Shown in pieces: positions 50,637 to 55,968 of a stretch of 55,968 bases of DNA (the stretch's first letter is position 1; every line of letters begins with the position of its first letter). The notes beneath the pieces were generated by a model. It had not been told where the DNA came from. It saw only the letters and a program-made list of their open reading frames with translations, and ran no database searches. Origin of the DNA: Pelagibius sp. (lineage in GTDB: Bacteria > Pseudomonadota > Alphaproteobacteria > Kiloniellales > Kiloniellaceae); assembly GCA_028280305.1 (NCBI GenBank), contig JANQMC010000052.1, forward strand, positions 1 to 55,968. The letters are read 5' to 3'. The position numbers and the translations under genes are program-made.

Positions 50637-51875
50637 CTAGCCACCCTTCACGATCTTCCCGTCCTGCATCACCTGATGACAGGGGTTGAAACCGACGGCG
50701 TAGGCGAGCTGCGCCGGATGGTCGATGTCCCAGAGCACCAGATCGGCGGCTTTGCCGACCTCCAGCGTGCCGTGGCTTGCCGCCATGCCCAGGGCGCGCG
50801 CGCTGTTGCGGGTGATCCCGGCCAGCGCCTCTTCCGGGGTCATGCGGAACAGGGTGCAGGCCATGTTCAGCATCAGCAGCAGGGAGGTGACGGGCGAGGA
50901 GCCGGGATTGCAGTCGCTGGCAAGAGCGATGGGCACACCCGCCTCGCGAAAGGCTGCCAGCGGCGGTAGCTGGGTTTCGCGCAAAAAGTAGAAGGCGCCG
51001 GGCAGCAGCACCGCGACGGCGCCACTGGCCGCCATGGCGCGCACGCCCTCGACGCTGGTGTATTCCAGATGGTCGGCGGAAAGGGCGCCGAAGCGGGCCG
51101 CCAGCGCCGCGCCGTGCAGGTCGGAAAGCTGGTCGGCGTGCAGCTTTACCGGCAGGCCGGCGGCCCGGGCGGCCTCGAAGACCCGCGCCACCTGTTCGGG
51201 GTAAAAGGCGATACGCTCGCAAAAAGCGTCCACCGCGTCGGCGAGGCCCGAGGCCGCGACCTCAGGCATCATGGCGATGACGGCGTCGATGTAGTCTTCC
51301 GGCCGGTTGTCGAATTCCGGCGGCAGGGCGTGGGCGCCGAGGAAGGTGGTCTTCACCGTTACCGGATGATTGCCGCCGAGCCGCCGGGCGACCCGCAGCA
51401 TCTTCAGTTCGTGTTCCAGTGCCAGGCCGTAGCCGGACTTGATCTCGATGGTGGTCACCCCCTCGGCAAGGAAGGCCCGCAGTCGGGGCAGGGCGGCGGC
51501 ATAGAGATCATCTTCGTCGGCGTTGCGGGTTTGGGCGACGGTGGAGCGGATGCCGCCGCCGGCGCGGGCGATTTCTTCATAGGAGGCACCCTCCAGGCGC
51601 AGCTCGAATTCCCGCGCGCGGTCGCCGCCGTAGACCATATGGGTGTGACAGTCGATCAGTCCCGGCGTGATCCAGCGGCCATCGCAGGGATGCACCGCCT
51701 TGGCCAAATCCTCAGCTGCGCCGGGCAGCTCGGCCTCGGGGCCGAGCCAGACGATCTCGCCCCCGGCCACGGCGAGCGCCGCGCCCTCGATCGCCCCGTA
51801 AGGCGGGCTGTCGTTTGCCGCGTCGCCAAGCGTCATCGTGGCGAGACGGGCGCCGGTCCAGAGATGATCCCACAT
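50637..51875 (-). CDS. hutI: Imidazolonepropionase
   Basis: A 412-residue amidohydrolase: [22 protein letters not shown] carries the HxH metal ligands, then [52 protein letters not shown] and [11 protein letters not shown] supply the remaining His and Asp. It opens the imidazolone ring to formiminoglutamate (step three). The ATG at 51875 begins [14 protein letters not shown]. It is divergent from hutF across a HutC operator. Confidence 0.95.
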   Translation of the reverse strand: MWDHLWTGARLATMTLGDAANDSPPYGAIEGAALAVAGGEIVWLGPEAELPGAAEDLAKAVHPCDGRWITPGLIDCHTHMVYGGDRAREFELRLEGASYEEIARAGGGIRSTVAQTRNADEDDLYAAALPRLRAFLAEGVTTIEIKSGYGLALEHELKMLRVARRLGGNHPVTVKTTFLGAHALPPEFDNRPEDYIDAVIAMMPEVAASGLADAVDAFCERIAFYPEQVARVFEAARAAGLPVKLHADQLSDLHGAALAARFGALSADHLEYTSVEGVRAMAASGAVAVLLPGAFYFLRETQLPPLAAFREAGVPIALASDCNPGSSPVTSLLLMLNMACTLFRMTPEEALAGITRNSARALGMAASHGTLEVGKAADLVLWDIDHPAQLAYAVGFNPCHQVMQDGKIVKGG

Positions 51876-51934
51876 AGGCTGCCGCTTCCCCAGTTGACGG
51901 CGACAACGACTTACGGCGCGAAGACACCGCATCA

Positions 51935-51948
51935 GTTGTATATACAAC
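51935..51948. promoter_or_regulatory. HutC operator between hutI and hutF
   Basis: GTTGTATATACAAC, identical to the hutH and hutU sites, centred in the 139-base divergent region. Confidence 0.9.
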
Positions 51949-52014
51949 CTGCCTGACTTACGCTTGCCTCTCTCATCACGCAAGCGCCGCCAATCGCTTT
52001 TTTCATAGCAGGAC

Positions 52015-53409
52015 ATGATGACCCGCCAAACGCTTTTCGCAGCAAACGCCCTCCTTCCCGATGGCTGGGCGGAGAATGTACGGCTTGAGGTTGATGCAGA
52101 CGGGAACCTGGATCAGATAACGCGAGGGGCCGCGGCGGGCGCCGCCACGCGTCTGGCCGGGCCCGTGCTGCCGGGCATGCCGAACCTGCACAGCCATGCG
52201 TTCCAGCGGGCCATGGCGGGCCTGGCCGAACATGTCGCGCCGGGCAGTTCGGGCGACGATTCCTTCTGGACCTGGCGGGAGGTGATGTACCGCTTCGTCG
52301 GCGCTCTGACGCCGGAACAGGTGCAGGCCATCGCCGCCCAGCTTTATGTCGAGATGCTGAAGGCCGGCTATACGGCGGTGGGCGAATTTCACTATCTGCA
52401 TCATGGCCCTGACGGCAGGCCTTACGACGATATCGCAGAGATGTCGCGGCGGACCATCGCGGCGGCAGGGGCGAGCGGTATCGGCATTACCCAGCTACCG
52501 GTGCTTTATAGCTATGGCGGTTTCGGGGCTGAGAAAGCAGGTGAGGGGCAGCGGCGTTTTCTGAATGATCCCAATCGCTTGCTGCGTATCGTTGAGGTGC
52601 TTAAGGATTCACATGAAGATGATCCCCAAGTGCGGATCGGCCTCGCCCCCCACTCCCTGCGGGCAGTCACGCTTGAGACTTTGGATGAAGTGGTGGCCGG
52701 GCTCACCGGTCTCGATCCGGCGGCGCCGATCCATCTCCATATCGCCGAGCAGGTGAAGGAGGTGGAGGACTGTCTGGCCTGTTCCGGCAGGCGGCCCGTC
52801 GAATGGCTGCTGGAGAATCACGCCCCGGACCGCCGCTGGTGTCTGATCCACGCGACCCATATGAGCGAAGCCGAGACGAAGGGGCTGGCCGCTTCCGGCG
52901 CGGTCGCCGGTCTCTGCCCGACGACGGAGGCCAATCTCGGCGACGGGCTTTTTCCGGCTGTCGACTTCCTAGCAGCGGGCGGGGCCTGGGGTATCGGCTC
53001 CGACAGCCATATCTCGGTGAGCCCGATTGAAGAACTGCGTTGGCTCGAGTACGGCGAACGGCTGGCCCGGCGCAAGCGCAACGTGCTGGCTGGGGAGGGC
53101 GCCGATGCCTCCCTCGGTCATCGTCTGTACAGCGACGCCTTGGCCGGTGGCGCCCAGGCCCTCGGCCGTCCCATCGGCGCGTTGCAGGTGGGCAGGCGCG
53201 CCGACTTCGTGGTCCTCGATCCGGCGGCACCGGTCCTCTCGGAGATGCCGGCCGCACGCCTGCTCGACGCGATGATCTTCGCCGGCAACCGCAACCCGGT
53301 GCGCGACGTCATGGTCGGCGGCGAGTGGTTGGTCTGCGAAGGATCGCACAGGGACGAGCGCAAGGTGCTGGAAGACTACCGCGCGGTGCTGCGGACTTTG
53401 TTGTCTTAG
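52015..53409 (+). CDS. hutF: Formiminoglutamate deiminase
   Basis: A 464-residue amidohydrolase: [21 protein letters not shown] carries the HxH zinc ligands, [14 protein letters not shown] and [14 protein letters not shown] follow, [10 protein letters not shown], and [26 protein letters not shown] gives the catalytic Asp. It releases ammonia from N-formiminoglutamate to give N-formylglutamate for HutG. Presence of HutF with HutG defines the five-step pathway; no formiminoglutamase is needed. The second ATG, at 52018, is an equally possible start. Confidence 0.95.
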   Translation: MMTRQTLFAANALLPDGWAENVRLEVDADGNLDQITRGAAAGAATRLAGPVLPGMPNLHSHAFQRAMAGLAEHVAPGSSGDDSFWTWREVMYRFVGALTPEQVQAIAAQLYVEMLKAGYTAVGEFHYLHHGPDGRPYDDIAEMSRRTIAAAGASGIGITQLPVLYSYGGFGAEKAGEGQRRFLNDPNRLLRIVEVLKDSHEDDPQVRIGLAPHSLRAVTLETLDEVVAGLTGLDPAAPIHLHIAEQVKEVEDCLACSGRRPVEWLLENHAPDRRWCLIHATHMSEAETKGLAASGAVAGLCPTTEANLGDGLFPAVDFLAAGGAWGIGSDSHISVSPIEELRWLEYGERLARRKRNVLAGEGADASLGHRLYSDALAGGAQALGRPIGALQVGRRADFVVLDPAAPVLSEMPAARLLDAMIFAGNRNPVRDVMVGGEWLVCEGSHRDERKVLEDYRAVLRTLLS

Positions 53410-53448
53410 GCAAAAGGCGAGCGATACAGCGAAGGCGGCGCACACCGC

Positions 53449-53601
53449 TTCCCCCTCACCAGCTTCGCCTAAACGCGATCTTTGATCCCGTTAAGGCTGC
53501 GCAACCCTCTCCCACCAGGGGAGAGGGGAACTGAAAGAGGCTTGCAATAACTCCCTCTCCCCTTGTGGGAGAGGGAGGGGCCCGCGTCAGCGGGAGGGGG
53601 C
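53449..53601. repeat. Nested inverted-repeat element, copy 2 (after hutF)
   Basis: It has the same inner arms as copy 1 (53505-53527 and 53553-53575, the latter with one change, CCTTGTGGG) and the opening CCCCCTCACC. A different ~45-base segment sits before the first arm, and the closing outer arm is degraded. It may terminate hutF. Confidence 0.75.
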
Positions 53602-53674
53602 TCTGTCACGCCTGATTTCGCTCTTTGCCGATCGCTTAAACAGGAAGTGCCTTGACGGACATACCTATGGTCTG

Positions 53675-53698
53675 TATTTAACTGATAGGTTATTTAAC
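53675..53698. promoter_or_regulatory. Candidate ArsR-type operator/promoter
   Basis: Two direct TATTTAAC repeats (53675 and 53691) and a nearby GGTTTAATTTACC lie in a short AT-rich stretch ending at the ArsR-family start codon at 53717. AT-rich dyads or repeats over the promoter are usual for ArsR proteins. Confidence 0.35.
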
Positions 53699-53716
53699 AA
53701 GATGGTTTAATTTACC

Positions 53717-54088
53717 ATGCCTTCGGATGCTCTCAGCATGACCTTCGCCGCCTTGGCGGACCCGACCCGCCGGGCGATCCTGGCGCGGCTCTCCTCAGGC
53801 GCGGCGACGGTGAGCGAACTGGCCGAGCCTTTCGACATGAGCATGCCGGCAGTCTCCAAGCATCTGAAGGTGCTGGAGCGTGCCGGGCTGATCGGCCGCG
53901 GGCGCGAAGCCCAGTGGCGGCCCTGCCGCCTGGAGGCGGAGCCGATGAAGGAGGCCGTCGACTGGCTGGAGACCTACCGCCGCTTCTGGGAGGACAGCCT
54001 CGATAACCTGGATGCCTATCTGAAGGAATTACAGACTGCCGCGCCTGGTGACGAAAAGCCCGCAGTGGCCCCCAAAAGGAAGCGATGA
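53717..54088 (+). CDS. ArsR family transcriptional regulator
   Basis: A 123-residue winged-helix repressor: FAALADPTRRAILARLSSGAATVSELAEPFDMSMPAVSKHLKVLERAGLIGRGREAQWRPC. No metal-binding ELCVCDL-type motif is seen, so it belongs to the metal-independent group usually paired with AHSA1/SRPBCC genes. Its stop overlaps the next start (ATGATGA). It probably autoregulates the cassette. Confidence 0.92.
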   Translation: MPSDALSMTFAALADPTRRAILARLSSGAATVSELAEPFDMSMPAVSKHLKVLERAGLIGRGREAQWRPCRLEAEPMKEAVDWLETYRRFWEDSLDNLDAYLKELQTAAPGDEKPAVAPKRKR

Positions 54089-54582
54089 TGACCAAGCGCG
54101 CCGAGAGCCGGCAGTCCGACGATGCGTCAAGCGCCGTGCTGACCTTTACCCGCAACTTCGATGCACCGTGCAAACGTGTCTTCGATGCCTGGACAAATGC
54201 CGAGCAGCTCTCCAACTGGTTCTGTCCGGCCGGCTTCACGGTCGTTTCCTGCGCGGTCGATTTCCGGGTGGGCGGTGTTTTCGACGTCGCCATGCGGTCA
54301 TCCGAGGGCAGGGTTTTTCGCTGGCACAACACCTATCGGGACATCGTCATACCGCAACGCCTCGCCTATGCCAGCTCAATCCTGGACGAGGCCGGCCGGC
54401 CGATCTTCGATGCCGTTACTTCGGTGACCTTTCGGGAACGCGATGGCGGGACACTGTTGATCGTCGAGTCCGTGGTCGAAAAGCTCCACGATCCGGCGGC
54501 GGCTGTTTTCGCCGACGCGATGGAACCGGGTTGGCGGGAGGGCTTGGGAAACCTCGCCGCCTTTCTGCATCGACAATCGTAG
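54085..54582 (+). CDS. SRPBCC (AHSA1-like) domain protein 1
   Basis: A 165-residue START-like fold protein: LTFTRNFDAPCKRVFDAWTNAEQLSNWFCPAGF, then DFRVGGVFDVAMRSSEG, with a hydrophobic-ligand cavity expected. These proteins commonly follow ArsR genes; the ligand is unknown. An alternative ATG is three bases downstream. Confidence 0.9.
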   Translation: MMTKRAESRQSDDASSAVLTFTRNFDAPCKRVFDAWTNAEQLSNWFCPAGFTVVSCAVDFRVGGVFDVAMRSSEGRVFRWHNTYRDIVIPQRLAYASSILDEAGRPIFDAVTSVTFRERDGGTLLIVESVVEKLHDPAAAVFADAMEPGWREGLGNLAAFLHRQS

Positions 54583-54595
54583 GAGGGCTGATTCC

Positions 54596-55066
54596 ATGAC
54601 ACCACAAACTGCCGACACGCTGGCCGACGACTTTGTACTGTCCATCACCCGCAGACTGGACGCGCCGCGCGAACTGGTTTTCAAGGTCTGGAGCCAGCCG
54701 GAGCACCTGGCCCGCTGGTGGGGACCGAAGGACTTCACCCTGCCGTCCTGTCAGATGGACTTTCGCCCGGGCGGCGCCTTCCGCTTCACCATGCGCGGCG
54801 CCAATGGAAAAGATCACACTCTGCAGGGTGTTTATCGCGAAATTGTTCCGCCGGAACGCCTGTCGTTTTCCTGGCGATGGGTCGACGAGGCGGAAGACTG
54901 TGCGGGGCCGGAAACCCAGGTAACAGTGACCCTGGAGAGCCAGGGCAACAAGACATTGCTCACCCTGCATCAGGCGCGTTTCGATACCGTGAGCGCGCGG
55001 GATTCACACGGCGAGGGCTGGGGTGAATCGCTGGACCGTCTGACCGACTACGTCGGTGGGTTGTGA
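54596..55066 (+). CDS. SRPBCC (AHSA1-like) domain protein 2
   Basis: A 156-residue paralog of the preceding protein: LSITRRLDAPRELVFKVWSQPEHLARWWGPKDFTLP, FRPGGAFRFTMRGANG, LHQARFDTVSARDSHGEGWGESLDRL. It starts 13 bases after the first, with AGGAGGG as ribosome site. The pair may act on or carry related ligands. Confidence 0.9.
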   Translation: MTPQTADTLADDFVLSITRRLDAPRELVFKVWSQPEHLARWWGPKDFTLPSCQMDFRPGGAFRFTMRGANGKDHTLQGVYREIVPPERLSFSWRWVDEAEDCAGPETQVTVTLESQGNKTLLTLHQARFDTVSARDSHGEGWGESLDRLTDYVGGL

Positions 55067-55094
55067 CGGCACAGGCGACAAAGGAGATCAGATC

Positions 55095-55823
55095 ATGACG
55101 CATCGAATCGTATCCCGCAGCGAATGGCTGGAAGCCCGTAAGGCGCATCTGGAAGCGGAAAAGGCCTTCACGCGGCAGCGCGACGTTTTGCTGGACGCGC
55201 GCCGTGCCCTGCCTTGGGTCAAGGTTGAAGAGAACTACGTCTTCGAAGGCCCGCAAGGGCCGGTCACGCTGGCCGATCTTTTCGACGGCCGCGGCCAGCT
55301 CATGATCCAGCACTTTATGTTCGGACCGGATTGGGAGGAGGGTTGCCCCAGTTGTTCCCTCATGGCCGATCACATTGACGGTGCCCGCCCGCATCTCGCC
55401 CAGGCCGGGCTTTCCTTCGCCGCCGTTGCGCGCGCGCCGATCACCAGGATCGAGGCCTTCAGGCGACGCCTGGGCTGGGGTTTCCCCTGGGTCTCGTCAC
55501 TCGCCAACGACTTTAACTTTGACTTCAATGTGTCGTTCAAGCCGGAGGCGCTCGACCGCGGCGAGGCTGTCTACAACTACCGGACCGCGCAGGGCGACAT
55601 GGAGGAGCGGCAAGGCGTCTCCGTATTCTGCAGAGACGAGACGGGCGGCATCTTCCACAGCTACTCCGCCTATGCCCGTGGCGTGGAGAGCTTCATCGGC
55701 GCCTTCAATCTTCTCGACATGGTGCCCAAGGGGCGCAACGAGAAGAGCATCATGGACTGGGTGCGCCACCACGACCGCTATGAAGATCAGAACTTCGCGG
55801 CGCAGCCCTCAGCGGCCGAATAG
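55095..55823 (+). CDS. DUF899 thioredoxin-like protein
   Basis: A 242-residue protein of the DUF899 family: VSRSEWLEARKAHLEAEKAFTRQRD, FDGRGQLMIQHFMFGPDWEEGCPSCSLMADHIDGA with a CPSC thioredoxin-type motif, and GVSVFCRDETGGIFHSYSAYARG. It is a probable thiol-disulphide or peroxiredoxin-like enzyme. It is commonly found with ArsR/SRPBCC genes and completes the cassette here. The ATG at 55095 has AAGGAG upstream. Confidence 0.9.
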   Translation: MTHRIVSRSEWLEARKAHLEAEKAFTRQRDVLLDARRALPWVKVEENYVFEGPQGPVTLADLFDGRGQLMIQHFMFGPDWEEGCPSCSLMADHIDGARPHLAQAGLSFAAVARAPITRIEAFRRRLGWGFPWVSSLANDFNFDFNVSFKPEALDRGEAVYNYRTAQGDMEERQGVSVFCRDETGGIFHSYSAYARGVESFIGAFNLLDMVPKGRNEKSIMDWVRHHDRYEDQNFAAQPSAAE

Positions 55824-55898
55824 GAAACGAGAACCGGTGCCTTGAGCGCCGGGAGCAGCAGCTTTCTGGAGTTCCGATTGCAAGGTGGCGCGCAGCGG

Positions 55899-55968
55899 TT
55901 CCCCTTCACCCCGGCCCTCTCCCCTGGTGGGAGAGGGAGGGGCCCGCGAAGCGGGAGGGTGAGGGGGA
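55899..55968. repeat. Inverted-repeat element, copy 3 (one-armed, cut by window edge)
   Basis: It carries only the second inner arm (55915-55937), the CCCGCgaaGCGGG hairpin and the outer arms, equivalent to copy 1 with the first arm and spacer deleted. It runs to the right edge. Confidence 0.75.

Noticed and set aside
1..55968. CRISPR arrays, IS elements, integrases, tRNA or rRNA genes
   Set aside because: No regularly spaced direct repeats, transposase-like proteins or RNA-gene signatures were seen; the repeats present are short palindromic intergenic elements.

Overview
The window reads as a high-GC alphaproteobacterial chromosome segment, probably from a marine or saline heterotroph of the Rhodospirillales/Kiloniellales kind. 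This is an inference from gene content and codon use; no rRNA or tRNA gene is present to settle it. Coding density is high, operons are tight (ATGA overlaps, interlocked convergent stops), TTG and GTG starts are common, and there is no phage, IS element or CRISPR array.

Region 1 (1-24.4 kb) is mostly one-carbon and methylamine metabolism. It holds the start of a dimethylglycine/sarcosine dehydrogenase-like flavoprotein, a non-pyrrolysine MttB-superfamily methyltransferase (1083-2672), an acetoin dehydrogenase-type acoABC operon, and an accessory block (glutathione transferase, class D beta-lactamase, LysE exporter, GNAT, GFA-type formaldehyde protein). Then come the heterotetrameric sarcosine oxidase operon soxBDAG and a divergent GbdR-like AraC/DJ-1 regulator. 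The last part is a six-gene corrinoid operon on the minus strand: corrinoid protein, DUF1638, virulence-factor-family protein, MetF-like reductase, methyl-THF:corrinoid methyltransferase and an Fe-S/ASKHA corrinoid activator. Together these suggest betaine or another quaternary amine is demethylated by a corrinoid route to methyl-THF, with dimethylglycine and sarcosine then oxidised by flavoproteins.

Region 2 (24.4-28.8 kb) holds an FprA-type ferredoxin-NADP reductase and a two-subunit 2-oxoacid:ferredoxin oxidoreductase. Its alpha gene carries an in-frame amber at codon 42.

Region 3 (28.8-53.4 kb) contains a complete histidine degradation pathway (hutH, hutU, hutI, hutF, hutG, repressor hutC) scattered over 24 kb and tied together by four near-identical TTGTATATACAA operators. 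Between the hut genes lie a chemoreceptor, a second MttB-like gene in an operon with a YcgN protein, an Fe-S protein and a glutamine amidotransferase, a GcvA-like LysR regulator, secreted proteins of unknown role, a TRAP transporter of the 2-oxoacid (TakP) type, a SAM methyltransferase, an FGE-like lipoprotein and an ABM-monooxygenase/MarR pair.

Region 4 (53.4-56 kb) is an ArsR-SRPBCC-SRPBCC-DUF899 cassette. Three copies of a GC-rich nested inverted-repeat element lie between 50.4 kb and the right edge.

The candidate under-described system is the aerobic corrinoid methyl-transfer module: two MttB paralogs, six operon genes and FprA, four of whose proteins carry Arg/Gly-rich tails.
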